Positions 15,856 to 24,901 are shown, numbered from the stretch's first letter. The stretch: 64,000 bases of DNA from Deltaproteobacteria bacterium (GCA_020848905.1 JADLHG010000005.1:253423-317422); one strand, 5' to 3'. Translations and numbers: made by a program. The notes: generated by a model from the letters alone, not told the origin.

Positions 15856-16561
15856 CGGCGACGCGTTCCGCGCGGCGTTGCGCGGCCTCGGTGGCCTTGC
15901 GGTAGACGAACGCCCCCACGCGGCCCGGTAGCCGGATCCCCACGTTGCCCGCCTTGCCGAGCCGCAGCGTGTAGGCGTCCTTGCCCTCCTTGGCGCCATC
16001 CTGGAGACAGGTGACCGCGGCCCAGGCCTGCTTCGCGCCGAGGGTCGGAAGGGTCTGCGCGAAGAGGAAGCGCGACGGTCGATCCGTCTCGAGCAAGCTC
16101 ACTCGCACGTTGCCGCGGGGCGCGTCCACCACCACGCTCGTCACCACGGCGTGCTCGCCCGCGCGCCGGACCGTGCCCGTGACGGCGGAGGCCCCGCGCC
16201 CCTGGAAGAGGTCGAGCTGCCCGAGCCCCGTCTCGCCCTGCCAGCGCGTGACGTTCCCGTAGCGTCCCTGCTCGCCCATCTGAAGGCTCGCCGTATCCCG
16301 ATCGCTGCCCTCGCCGAGCGCGCGCCAGACCCCCCAGAAGCCCTCGGTCACGGCCCGACGAACCTCCGGCCCCATCGCGCCGAGCACGGGAGTCTTTCCG
16401 CCCGGGGCGGAGAGAAGCGGCAGGCCCAGCTTCCTCCACGCGTGCCGCGTGACCATGTTGACCTTGCTGTTCGGGTCGTCGGTCTCGGCCCGCGCCGGTC
16501 CCGCAAGGGCCGAGAGCAGCACAGCACACACCAGGGCCGCGCGAGGCGACGTCGCGTTCAT
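15839..16561 (-). CDS. Secreted protein of unknown function, paralogue of the 50.65-51.3 kb gene
   Basis: A 240-residue protein starting at ATG 16561 with a clean signal peptide (hydrophobic to about residue 24, cut after A-R-A). It shares G-P-E-V-R-x-A-V followed by a W-containing helix, and a C-terminal Y-T-L-R-L-G-x-x-G-x-x-G-I-x-x-P block, with the protein encoded at 50650-51333; the middle parts differ. No known domain. AAGGAG precedes the start, and a sigma-54-type site lies 32-47 bases upstream. An in-frame ATG 36 bases earlier would spoil the signal peptide and was not used. Exported, probably periplasmic or extracellular. Confidence 0.7.
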   Translation of the reverse strand: MNATSPRAALVCAVLLSALAGPARAETDDPNSKVNMVTRHAWRKLGLPLLSAPGGKTPVLGAMGPEVRRAVTEGFWGVWRALGEGSDRDTASLQMGEQGRYGNVTRWQGETGLGQLDLFQGRGASAVTGTVRRAGEHAVVTSVVVDAPRGNVRVSLLETDRPSRFLFAQTLPTLGAKQAWAAVTCLQDGAKEGKDAYTLRLGKAGNVGIRLPGRVGAFVYRKATEAAQRRAERVAATSTR

Positions 16562-16592
16562 CGAACTCTCCTTGGGTAGCACGGAGAGCCTG

Positions 16593-16608
16593 TGCAAGAC
16601 GCCTGCCA
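16593..16608 (-). promoter_or_regulatory. Sigma-54-type promoter of the 16.5 kb secreted-protein gene
   Basis: Minus-strand TGGCAGGCGTCTTGCA: one mismatch to the TGGCAC-N5-TTGCA consensus, correct spacing. Predicted leader of about 20 bases contains the Shine-Dalgarno. Confidence 0.65.
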
Positions 16609-16753
16609 GCCGCGAAGGTCTCCGCGACGACGAGGATCCAGTGGGTTGTCGTGCAGGTCTCTCTGCCGGCGGGGTGCGTCGTCCCCCCCAGGCGGCAGCT
16701 CTATCCGCCGCAGCCCCCCGCGCACCCGTCCCCGACCCGCGCGGGAAGAGGCC

Positions 16754-17332
16754 TCATCGCGCGCCACCCGTCGAGGCCCCGTGGTAGGTGGCCGCGTGAT
16801 TGGCGCCGCTCCAGAGGCCAATGATCGAGCCCACCATGCCCCAGAAATACCGATGCACATCGGCCATGCTGGTAACCTCCTTGGCCCGCTCGAGGAGGCC
16901 GGAGCCGAGACCCGTCACGGCGGAGTATGTCACCGACTCGGCAACCCACGCTCCCGGGTTGCTGACCGGTCGCACGCCGAGCCCGCCCGACGGCCGGCGG
17001 AAGACGTTTCTGGCCACATTGAGTCCCTGCGTCAGCACCATCTGCGCCCCCGCAGCCGTCACGCCCATCGCGAGCGCCGGGCTGTGCCCGGACGCGGCGA
17101 GGTGCAGTCCGCCGGCGAAGAGCGTCGTGCCGACCGCCGCCACTAACGTGCGTGGGTGACGCTCCACGGCGGTGCGTACGAAGCGTCCCGCCGCCTGCCG
17201 ACCGTCGCGGAGGAGCTGTCGCACGCCCCGGTGGCCCTGGGGGGCGTTCGGAGAGACCTTCGCCTGCGCGGGAGTCACTGCGAGCGTCATCGCGCCGGAC
17301 AGCGCGGCTACAACGATTGCCTTCGCGAGCAT
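16754..17332 (-). CDS. Small exported membrane-associated protein of unknown function
   Basis: A 192-residue protein from ATG 17332, where a signal peptide of about 24 residues ends T-P-A-Q-A-K. After a basic segment there are two moderately hydrophobic helices (about residues 63-82 and 86-105) and a third near the C-terminus (Y-F-W-G-M-V-G-S-I-I-G-L-W). No domain recognised. A GAGGT Shine-Dalgarno and a candidate sigma-54 promoter precede it. It lies just downstream of the metallopeptidase lipoprotein gene and upstream of another secreted-protein gene, all on the minus strand but each with its own promoter. Confidence 0.65.
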   Translation of the reverse strand: MLAKAIVVAALSGAMTLAVTPAQAKVSPNAPQGHRGVRQLLRDGRQAAGRFVRTAVERHPRTLVAAVGTTLFAGGLHLAASGHSPALAMGVTAAGAQMVLTQGLNVARNVFRRPSGGLGVRPVSNPGAWVAESVTYSAVTGLGSGLLERAKEVTSMADVHRYFWGMVGSIIGLWSGANHAATYHGASTGGAR

Positions 17333-17375
17333 GTCGCGTACCTCTTGGTTCGGGGGTGGATTCCCCCGAGCCCTG

Positions 17376-17391
17376 TGCACGCAGCGTGCCG
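17376..17391 (-). promoter_or_regulatory. Candidate sigma-54 promoter
   Basis: Minus-strand CGGCACGCTGCGTGCA: GGCACG intact and GTGCA in place of TTGCA, spacing exact. It leaves a leader of about 33 bases. The same -12 half (GTGCA) recurs before the genes at 24876, 30304 and 32784. Confidence 0.5.
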
Positions 17392-17525
17392 CTCCATGCA
17401 GAATGCGCGACGCTGCAATCACGGGGACCTGGGACCGCCGTGGGCCACCCCCCCTCTCGTGTCGACTGGCTACGCTGACCACCGTGGCTCGGTCAGTCTG
17501 CGCGAAGACCGACGAGGCAGAGCCC

Positions 17526-19025
17526 TCAGCGCCCCGACGGCGCGGGCGGAAAGAGCGAGGTGCAGCCCGCGCAGGGCTCGATGGAATCGATCCTCGACAC
17601 GCGGTCGAGGAAGGCGAAGAGCGAGGAGCTGGCCCGGCGCAGCTCGCGCAGTCGGGCACCGATGCGGCTCGCGCCGTCGGTCGAGGCGTACGCGCCGTAG
17701 AAGCCAAGATAGGCCTGGTTCACGCGACGCACCCAGTACCTGTCGCCGTGCCGATCCGTGTGCGCGAGCCACGAACGTCGCTCGGCCTCCATCGTCTCCT
17801 CGGCTTCTTTCACGAGGCCCTGACCGAGGAGCTCCTCCACCTGGACGCGCAGGTCGCTGCGGGCCTTCCCGAGGTTGAACTCCGGGGCCTGATCGGTCGG
17901 CGCGGGCGCGTCGTACGCCTGCCACTCGACCGGGTAGTGACGCCGGGCCATGAGCTCGGCCAGCTCGGCGCCCACCAGGTCCGCCACCGTCTCGTTCACG
18001 CTCTTCAGGTCGTAGCTCTTCCCGTACGCGCGCCCGAGAGGCATCGCTCCCAGATAGACGTGCGTCCACTCGTGCGCGATGGTGACGAGCATGGGCACGA
18101 CGGAGCCCGAGTTGTTGTAGCCGACGAGCGTAGGCAGCACGGCCACCCCGCCCACCTGGGCCATGTACGCCGAGACGTCGCAGCGCCCCTCCAGGGTCTT
18201 CTCCACCCGGCGGGAGTCCGAGAGATCCAGCGTCGTGTCGAACATCGCCACAGCCGAGGAATCGAGGCTGGTGCGCGGCGAGACGAACAGGAAGACCGGC
18301 GGCTCGCCGAAGGAGAACAGGGGAGGCGGAAAGGCCGCCTCGCGGCTCGACGGCAAGACCCGACCCAGCACCTTCACGCAGCCGGCGTAGTCCACGCCCT
18401 TAGCGGAGCCCGCGCTCTTCCCCGTCACGCGATAGAGGACGTTCTTGAGGCCGCTCTCGAGCTCCGCGCTGCCGAGGTGCAGCGCCGTGCAGAGAAAGTG
18501 CGCCGTGAAGAAGCCGCTCTCGCTGAGCGCCGCCGCGAGCTGGTCGCGCAGGATCGCCTCGACGGCCGAGTTCTGCGCCTCGAGCGCCGCCCGGGCCGTC
18601 GCGACCTTCGCCCTCTGCTCGGCGACCGACGCGGCCGGCGGCGGAAGCGCCGGATCCTCGCTCAGCGCCTGGTTCAGGTCCCGCTGCAGGCGGTTCTTCT
18701 GGATCGCAGCCGCGGCATAGGCCCGCACGCGCTCGAACGCGTCCGTCGTGAAGGAGGCGCCCTTCGGGGGACGGCTGAGGAGCTGATGCAGCTCCCAGAG
18801 GCCGAAGTCCTTGAGCTCCCGCCGCAGCCAGCGCCCCTCGCTGAAGGTGGGAGGCTCTCCCTCGTAGCCCGAGCCCTTCCACCAGTCGCACCCGTCGGGA
18901 ATACGACCCGCGACGCTGCGCGTCTGGTCGCCCCCCTCGGGGGTCTCTCCCTCCGGGGCGCACGCCGAAAGTGCCAGCACAGCTCCGCCCAGGACCACCA
19001 GCACGGCACGAGGAACGCGCGTCAT
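17526..19025 (-). CDS. Lipoprotein zinc metallopeptidase (gluzincin-like, HEWTH)
   Basis: A 499-residue protein from ATG 19025 with a type II signal peptide (V-L-A-L-S-A-C, Cys22). Around residues 330-345 it has I-A-H-E-W-T-H, an H-E-x-x-H zinc motif, followed about 25 residues later by N-E-T-V-A-D-L-V-G-A-E; the glutamate there is the expected third zinc ligand of a gluzincin. The N-terminal half is helical and precedes the catalytic part. GGAGGT sits directly before the start, and a sigma-54-type promoter at 19050-19065 gives a ~14-base leader. Substrate unknown; likely acts on surface or periplasmic proteins. Confidence 0.75.
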   Translation of the reverse strand: MTRVPRAVLVVLGGAVLALSACAPEGETPEGGDQTRSVAGRIPDGCDWWKGSGYEGEPPTFSEGRWLRRELKDFGLWELHQLLSRPPKGASFTTDAFERVRAYAAAAIQKNRLQRDLNQALSEDPALPPPAASVAEQRAKVATARAALEAQNSAVEAILRDQLAAALSESGFFTAHFLCTALHLGSAELESGLKNVLYRVTGKSAGSAKGVDYAGCVKVLGRVLPSSREAAFPPPLFSFGEPPVFLFVSPRTSLDSSAVAMFDTTLDLSDSRRVEKTLEGRCDVSAYMAQVGGVAVLPTLVGYNNSGSVVPMLVTIAHEWTHVYLGAMPLGRAYGKSYDLKSVNETVADLVGAELAELMARRHYPVEWQAYDAPAPTDQAPEFNLGKARSDLRVQVEELLGQGLVKEAEETMEAERRSWLAHTDRHGDRYWVRRVNQAYLGFYGAYASTDGASRIGARLRELRRASSSLFAFLDRVSRIDSIEPCAGCTSLFPPAPSGR

Positions 19026-19049
19026 CGGGACCTCCGGGGGCTCCGCCAC

Positions 19050-19065
19050 TGCAGGCCACGTGCCA
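19050..19065 (-). promoter_or_regulatory. Sigma-54-type promoter of the metallopeptidase lipoprotein gene
   Basis: Minus-strand TGGCACGTGGCCTGCA: perfect TGGCACG, CTGCA for TTGCA, spacing exact. Predicted start of transcription lies immediately before the GGAGGT. Confidence 0.6.
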
Positions 19066-19242
19066 CGGGCGCAGCGCCCCGGGACGGCGCCTGACGCACC
19101 GCGCTCCGTCGGAGGGCGCGCCAGGCGTCGGGGCCCGGGCCACGCCGCAGCCGGCCGGTCGACTGGCCGCGTTGGCCACCGCAGGCGTCCCCTCGGGGAA
19201 GGGGCGATTGCAAAAGCGGGCGAGATTCTCGACTCTCGCGGG

Positions 19243-21459
19243 ATGAGCGACTGGAAGAGATCGGCCTGCATCCTCTGTGAGTGCAACTGCGGCCTCGAAG
19301 TGGAACTCGGCGGGGAGGGGGGCCGCCACCTGACCCAGCTACGCGGCGACAAGCGGCACCCGGCCTCGCGCGGCTACGCCTGCGAGAAGGCGCAGCGCCT
19401 CGACCGGTACCAGCATCAGCAGGGGCGCGTCCTCTCGCCGCTCCGCCGTCGGCCGAACGGGAGCTTTGAGCCGATCAGTTGGGAGGTCGCGATCCGCGAG
19501 GTGGCCGAGCGCCTCGCCCGGGTGCGCGACACCTTCGGCGGCGACGCGATCTTCTACTACGGCGGCGGAGGTCAGGGAAACCACCTGCCCGGCGCGTACG
19601 CCACCTCTACGCGTCGGCTGCTCGGCTCGCGCTACCGCTCGAGCGCGCTCGCGCAGGAGAAGACCGGCGAGTTCTGGGTGTGCCAGCGCATGTTCGGCTC
19701 GCCCACGCGCGCCGACTTCGAGCACTGCGACGTGGCGCTCTTCCTCGGCAAGAATCCGTGGCAGTCGCATTCGATTCCGCGCGCGCGCCTCACGCTGCGG
19801 GAGCTGGCGAAGGATCCCGCGCGCACGCTGATCGTGATCGATCCGCGCCGGACCGAGACCGCCGAGCTCGCCGACCTGCACCTGCAGGTCCGCCCGGGCA
19901 CCGACGCCTGGCTGCTCTCCGCGCTCCTCGCCATCCTCCTTGCGGAGAACGGCTTCGACCGCGCCTTCATCGCCGGCCACACGCGCGGAGCCGAGACGAT
20001 CTTCGAGTCTTTGCGCACCATCGACGTCGGCGCGCACTGCGCCCGCGCCGGGGTCGACGAGGCGCTGGTCCGCCGCGCGGCCGGCGCGATCGGCTCGGCA
20101 CGAGCCTTCGCGAGCTTCGAGGATCTGGGCGTGCAGATGAACCACGGCTCCACGCTCGTGAGCTACCTGCACCGCCTGCTCATCGCGCTCACGGGCAGCT
20201 TCGGCAAGCCCGGCACGCACTACGTCCCCACGCCGATGGTCGACCTCTCCGGCGGCGCTCTCGGCAAGACGAGTCCCGTCGTCGGCGCGCCGATCATCGC
20301 CGGGCTGGTGCCGTGCAACGTGATCGCCGAGGAGATCCTGACCGATCACCCGCAGCGCTACCGAGCGATGCTCGTCGAGGCGGCGAACCCGGCGCACTCG
20401 CTCGCCGACTCACCGCGCCTGCGCGAGGCGCTGCGCGCGCTCGACACCGTGGTGGTGATCGACGTGTGCATGAGCGAGACCGCCGAGCTCGCCGACTACG
20501 TGCTCCCCGCCGCCACGCAGTTCGAGAAGGCCGAGGCCACCTTCTTCAACTTCGACTTCCCGCAAAACGTCTTCCACCTGCGCCAGCGCCTCTTCGCCCC
20601 GCCCGAGGGGCCGCTCCCCGAGGCGGAGATCCACGCCCGGCTGGCCGAGGCGCTCGACGCGGTCTCCGAGCTCGACTACGCGCCGCTGCGCGAGGCTGCG
20701 AAGGCGGGTCGCGCCGCCTACGTGCAGACCTTCATGGCCCGCGTCCTCGGAGATCGGCGACTCGCGCCGCTCGCCCCCGTGCTGCTCTACCGCACGCTCG
20801 ACCTCCCCGAGGAGCTGCGCGAGGGCGCGGTGGTGCTCGGCCTCGCCTTGCGCGCCGCCATGGCCGCGCCCGCCTCGCTTGCCCGCGCCGGGTACGACGG
20901 CCCACCGCTCGCCGCGGCGCTCGCGCTCTTCGAGAAGCTCCTCGCCTCGCCGTCGGGCCTGGTCTTCGCGGTGGACGAATGGGCCGACCTGCGAAGGCGC
21001 GTGCCGACCATCGAGCTGCACCTTCCGGACCTGCTGGAGGAGCTCGGCAAGCTGCTCGCCGCACCACCCCTCGCACGCGACGCCGAGTTCCCCTACGTGC
21101 TCTCCGCCGGCGAGCGCCGCTCCTTCACGGCCAACACGATCCTGCGCGACCCTGCCTGGCGCAGGAAGGACCCCGACGGTGCGCTGCGCCTCAGCCCGGC
21201 TGACGCCGCGGCGCTCGGGCTCTCCACGGGCGACCGCGTGCGCCTCACCACCCGGCGCGGCGCGGCCACGGTGTCTGTAGAGGTGAGCGACACCATGCAG
21301 CCCGGACACCTCTCCCTGCCGAACGGCCTCGGCACGCGCTACGGAGAGACGACCCCGGGGGTGGCCCCCAACGAGCTCACCGCGCTAGAGGACCGCGACC
21401 CGTTCGTGGGCACGCCGTGGCACAAGCACGTCCCCGCGCGCCTCGAGCGTCTCGAATGA
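19243..21459 (+). CDS. Molybdopterin-dependent oxidoreductase with N-terminal 4Fe-4S site
   Basis: A 738-residue member of the DMSO-reductase superfamily. Residues 7-14 give C-x-x-C-x-x-x-C (C-I-L-C-E-C-N-C) and a fourth cysteine follows at about 47, binding one 4Fe-4S cluster. The P-R-x-T-E-T-A-E-L-A-D segment and the C-terminal molybdopterin-dinucleotide-binding barrel (T-G-D-R-V-R-L-T-T) are typical. At the place where other members supply Cys, Sec, Ser or Asp to the metal, this one reads S-A-L-A-Q-E-K-T-G, with no obvious ligand. No Tat signal and no electron-transfer or membrane subunit nearby, so it is probably cytoplasmic. ATG 19243 begins right before the cluster motif. Substrate unknown. 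Confidence 0.8.
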   Translation: MSDWKRSACILCECNCGLEVELGGEGGRHLTQLRGDKRHPASRGYACEKAQRLDRYQHQQGRVLSPLRRRPNGSFEPISWEVAIREVAERLARVRDTFGGDAIFYYGGGGQGNHLPGAYATSTRRLLGSRYRSSALAQEKTGEFWVCQRMFGSPTRADFEHCDVALFLGKNPWQSHSIPRARLTLRELAKDPARTLIVIDPRRTETAELADLHLQVRPGTDAWLLSALLAILLAENGFDRAFIAGHTRGAETIFESLRTIDVGAHCARAGVDEALVRRAAGAIGSARAFASFEDLGVQMNHGSTLVSYLHRLLIALTGSFGKPGTHYVPTPMVDLSGGALGKTSPVVGAPIIAGLVPCNVIAEEILTDHPQRYRAMLVEAANPAHSLADSPRLREALRALDTVVVIDVCMSETAELADYVLPAATQFEKAEATFFNFDFPQNVFHLRQRLFAPPEGPLPEAEIHARLAEALDAVSELDYAPLREAAKAGRAAYVQTFMARVLGDRRLAPLAPVLLYRTLDLPEELREGAVVLGLALRAAMAAPASLARAGYDGPPLAAALALFEKLLASPSGLVFAVDEWADLRRRVPTIELHLPDLLEELGKLLAAPPLARDAEFPYVLSAGERRSFTANTILRDPAWRRKDPDGALRLSPADAAALGLSTGDRVRLTTRRGAATVSVEVSDTMQPGHLSLPNGLGTRYGETTPGVAPNELTALEDRDPFVGTPWHKHVPARLERLE

Positions 21460-21778
21460 GAGGCCGCGGAGCGTAGTGGCTCCTTGGCCGGAGCCCATCC
21501 ACCAGACTGACTCGCACGTCCGTACGGGCGGTTCGGCAGGTCGAGCACCTCGCGAGCAATGCGGGCGCGGTCGTCCTTCTGCCTGCGCTCCGTCACGCAT
21601 GGACCCGGTACCGGCCCCGCGGTACGAGCAGGCGACGCCACTGGCCGACGAATGATGGGAGTCAACTCGCGAGAACGCACGCTTGACGCGAGAGCGGCGT
21701 CCGTGAGAAGAGGCGTTTGGGGGTCATTCGCGGCAATTCTTCCACCACCGCGTTCTCACCGCAGCAAAGGGGGCCACG
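21460..21778. other. Intergenic region with a decayed sensor-kinase fragment
   Basis: About 320 bases. It contains a minus-strand remnant of a PAS/GAF sensor kinase (21529-21595) and AAGGGGG just before the ATG at 21779. No convincing sigma-54 or sigma-70 promoter was seen. Confidence 0.4.
21529..21595 (-). pseudogene. Fragment of a PAS/GAF sensor histidine kinase
   Basis: The minus strand encodes T-E-R-R-Q-K-D-D-R-A-R-I-A-R-E-V-L-D-L-P-N-R, which aligns with T-E-R-K-R-R-E-E-R-D-C-L-A-R-D-V-L-D-L-L-N-R at the PAS-GAF junction of the sensor kinase at 7.5-11.5 kb: 12 of 22 identical and most others conservative. No kinase sequence surrounds it. It is most simply a relic of another such kinase. 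Confidence 0.5.
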
Positions 21779-23444
21779 ATGAAGAGACAGCGTTCGGGAG
21801 AAGCTCGTCGTCCAGGCACGGAGGCTTGGCTTGGCTTGGCTTGTGCTCTCGCCACTCGTAGGCAACTGCGGCGAGCGTGCTGAACCGGGCCCGGAGCCGC
21901 CGGGCGGGCCGCCGCTAAGATCCAAGACCTTCAAGTCCACCTCGACCTGGTACCCGGTCCAGTGCGCGGGGACCACGACCTACCCGGCCGACATCAGCAT
22001 CCTGCACTACCAGGCGAAGGACCTACATTCAGAGGACAATGTCTACGCCAATTCGGTGACGCGCCCCTGGCGCATGCTCTTCAGCCAGAACGTCACGAAT
22101 GTGCGGCTTCGGTTCGCCTCGGCACAGAGCTTCAACATCGAGGCGTACTTCGACGGTCTCGACCTCACGTACCGCAATGGCACGCGTACCTGGCACAACA
22201 TGTCGGTACCGCCGTTTTCTCCGAATCTCACGGAGGCCTTTAACGTCTTCGGCGCCGGGGCCGAGACGGGCTACCTGGATTTCAAGTGGCGCACGGATGC
22301 GTTTGATAATTTCATGGGCTATAACGTCGACGGCCTCCGTCCGGCGTGCCACAACCAGGGCGCCCCGGCCAATAACTTGTTCGTCCAATCGAACTACCCG
22401 CACGAGGCGCTGCTCCTCGGTGACGGCGACGTCATCTACGTCTATCTCTGGCAGCCTCCCGGCTACGATCTGGGACTGGTTCTCTGGCCTTCCGAGGCAA
22501 ACCCGGCCTCCGACTTCGACGTCTACGCAAGCACAACCGCGACCCTGCCGTCGGCCACGAACTCCCAATGGGGAAGCGCGATGGGCGCCGGCCACCCAGA
22601 GTTCATCAAGATCCCTGCCTTCACGGGGCCAAATGCGAGGCGCGTGAACATCGCCATCGGGTCCTATTCCGGCGCCGGCCAGCTTCGCTTCTACGCCAAC
22701 CTCCACACGCCGGCGAGCAGTCCGGCCTGCCCGAACGCGATCACCGTGCGCACGAACTTCGCGCCCACGACCGCGCAGAAGCTCCACATCAAGAATCTGC
22801 TCCGCAAGACGACCCAGGCCTTCTACTTCGCCACGGACGGAAGGCACTTCATCGATACCTGGAACGTCCAGTGGAACAACCCGTCCACGAGCTTCTACCC
22901 CACCGGGATGATGTTCATGAAGGAGACGGGACTCCCGAACCAGTGCTATGGGCTGCAGCACACCTGCGACAACGAGTACGGCGCCTACGTGATGCTCGAA
23001 CATTCCGCATGGTGCGGCTGTGACCCGACCTCACCGTCGTGCGCAAGCTGCGCGGCAGACAAGACCACGCAGGACGCCACTCGGAATTGGGCTGCAGACA
23101 CCTCTACTCATGAGCTCGGGCATTGCATCTACCACCTCGCCGACGAATACCTTGGCGGAGGGCTCTATCAGGGCGGGTGCGGGCACTCAATAATGTCCTC
23201 CCCTGCATCTGTGGTTGCCAAGAATGGGGTCGACTTCTGCGATGCCAACAACGCCGGACGCGACCCGCAACCGGGGGAGAGCGGGCACTCCGTAGCCCGC
23301 AACAACTGGGGCTGCATGCAGAGTCGCTGCCCTAGCTTCGTGCCCTACCCAAACAATGCGACGCCAGACCCGTTCTACTGGACGGCGAGCCAAGCGGTCC
23401 TCGACTACCCGTTCGGCCAGTACATCACCATCAACGAACAGTGA
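21779..23444 (+). CDS. Secreted M64-like metalloprotease with a frame-breaking 5-bp repeat at its start
   Basis: The long frame (537 residues from TTG 21831) carries T-H-E-L-G-H-C-I-Y-H-L-A-D-E-Y near residue 425: an H-E-x-x-H-x-x-x-x-x-x-x-A-D-E-Y zinc site very like peptidase family M64. The upstream region is rich in aromatic beta-strands and there are several cysteine pairs around the active site. The best start, ATG 21779 with AAGGGGG upstream, is out of frame with this by one; it runs into four GGCTT repeats (21823-21842). With five repeats it would read through as a basic, hydrophobic signal peptide ending L-V-G-N-C. As sequenced, translation must begin at TTG 21831 (GGAGG seven bases before) or the gene is off. 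Followed after ten bases by a lipoprotein gene. Confidence 0.65.
21823..21842 (+). repeat. Pentanucleotide repeat GGCTT x4 in the signal-peptide region
   Basis: Four perfect GGCTT copies between the ATG at 21779 and the body of the metalloprotease frame. Adding one copy or removing two would bring the two into frame. Confidence 0.8.
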
Positions 23445-23454
23445 GGAGCCGACC

Positions 23455-24309
23455 ATGATGACGACATCTCGTGTCCTTCTTCTCGGCCTCTTCCTCGTGA
23501 GCTGTCGCGCCAGCACCCATGCCGATGCCGGCACGGGACTCGATCATGCTTCACCTTCAAGAGACGGCATGGCGGGCCCCAGGATCAGCGTCAGCGTGTC
23601 CTACCTGCACCTATTGAGCAACCTCCCGGCGGATAGTTCGGTGCATCCACACGTCGTAACGTCGGGGATCGCCTCGGCCGAGGAGATGGTCCGGCAGCTC
23701 ACGGCCGCGACAACTCTGACGGTGTGGAAGAGCAAGACGGTCCTGCCGAGCGCCTGGAAGATCGCCTGGAATGGTGGAACCCAGTTCAGCATGGAGTTCG
23801 CGCCTACGGCGGGGTTCTCTGCCGACACCGACTACGTCCTGACCATCCGCAAGCAGGGCGCGGTCGTCCCTACGCGCGAGGTGAGCCTCTTTCGTATCGG
23901 ATCGCTACCACGGGTGAAGCAAGTATGCTTCGGCCCAGCGGTCAAGGGCATGGGGACGGACATCGGATCAGTCACCGTGCGGCTCTCTGAAACAGTAGCG
24001 GCGTCCTCACTCCTCCTCGAGCTAAGCCGCAGGGCAGACTCGGGCTGGGCGGCCTTCGCTGCTCCCATCCCGATGAGCACGCAAGGTGCTGGGACGGAAA
24101 TGCGCTTCACCTTCGCCGCGCCGCTCGACCCGAACGTGCCGGTCAAGCTCGTCCTCCCCGCAACCGTCGAGGCGCCGACCGGCAAGAAGCTCGACGGCAA
24201 GTACAGCGGCCAGAGCGGCTCGGGCCCCCTCGAGGTCGAGCTCCTCCCCGGCAAGTACGCCAAGAAGGGGAACGCGGCCGACTGCTGGGAGCCGACGCTG
24301 ACCTACTGA
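23455..24309 (+). CDS. Lipoprotein with Ig-like/bacterial surface repeat character
   Basis: A 284-residue protein from the first of two adjacent ATGs at 23455, preceded by GAGGAG. The type II signal peptide ends L-F-L-V-S-C (Cys17). The rest is beta-rich with patterns such as W-K-I-A-W-N, F-S-A-D-T-D-Y-V-L-T-I and V-T-V-R-L-S-E-T-V that recall Big-type Ig-like domains of bacterial surface proteins; this is inference. It starts ten bases after the metalloprotease gene, so the two form an operon, and it may anchor or assist the protease. Confidence 0.6.
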   Translation: MMTTSRVLLLGLFLVSCRASTHADAGTGLDHASPSRDGMAGPRISVSVSYLHLLSNLPADSSVHPHVVTSGIASAEEMVRQLTAATTLTVWKSKTVLPSAWKIAWNGGTQFSMEFAPTAGFSADTDYVLTIRKQGAVVPTREVSLFRIGSLPRVKQVCFGPAVKGMGTDIGSVTVRLSETVAASSLLLELSRRADSGWAAFAAPIPMSTQGAGTEMRFTFAAPLDPNVPVKLVLPATVEAPTGKKLDGKYSGQSGSGPLEVELLPGKYAKKGNAADCWEPTLTY

Positions 24310-24371
24310 TGCGGACGCCTCAAGGCGAGTTGACGGTCGGATGCGCTTCACGCAGCCGATGCGACGGCTCC

Positions 24372-24387
24372 TAGCCGCGCGCGGCTA
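24372..24387. terminator. 16-bp palindrome at a convergent gene end
   Basis: TAGCCGCGCGCGGCTA is a perfect palindrome that includes the stop codon of the minus-strand gene. It sits between two convergent genes and may help end transcription; there is no T run. Confidence 0.35.
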
Positions 24388-24876
24388 TTGGCCGTAGGCC
24401 GCGGTGAGCTGGGGATCCACGGCGATGCTGGCCCGCAGTGCGCGCTTCACGACGGCGCGGCGCGCGACGGCGTGGTCGCTCGCCCAGTCGGCGGGCGTGA
24501 GAGCCAGGAGCACCCCGGCCGGCAGACCCCACCAGGCGACGGTGTTGGGCTCGGCGCCAAGGTGCCAGAGCAGGCCGGTCATGGCCACCATCAGCGCCGT
24601 GCCCGCGCGTTTCACGAAACGCCCGCCCGCACCCGGAGCGCGCACTTCATAGAAGGTCGTGGCGAGCTGCGGGTTCTGTCGCATCAGCTGGCCGAAGGCC
24701 CCCGAGAGGCGAATGTGGCGCACCGCCTCCACCGGACCGCCGAAGATGCGCCCGAGGATGCGGCCTGGGGTTCCGACGAAGGAGGGCTGTTTCGCCTCGG
24801 CCGTGCTTCCGAGCACGCACAGGGCGAGCAGCGAGGCGCAGCCGACGGCGGCAGAGCGTCGAAGCGAAGAAGTCAT
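24385..24876 (-). CDS. Small exported protein of unknown function
   Basis: A 163-residue protein with a signal peptide ending T-A-E-A-K (about residue 29). Two adjacent hydrophobic segments occupy residues about 90-130. TTAGGAG precedes the ATG at 24876, and a sigma-54-type site lies just upstream. No domain recognised. It resembles the other small exported proteins here in layout (signal peptide, short basic mature part, own sigma-54 promoter) and is divergent from the tryptophan-degradation operon. Confidence 0.65.
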   Translation of the reverse strand: MTSSLRRSAAVGCASLLALCVLGSTAEAKQPSFVGTPGRILGRIFGGPVEAVRHIRLSGAFGQLMRQNPQLATTFYEVRAPGAGGRFVKRAGTALMVAMTGLLWHLGAEPNTVAWWGLPAGVLLALTPADWASDHAVARRAVVKRALRASIAVDPQLTAAYGQ

Positions 24877-24901
24877 GGCGGTCTCCTAACCCTGGTCCAG
24901 C

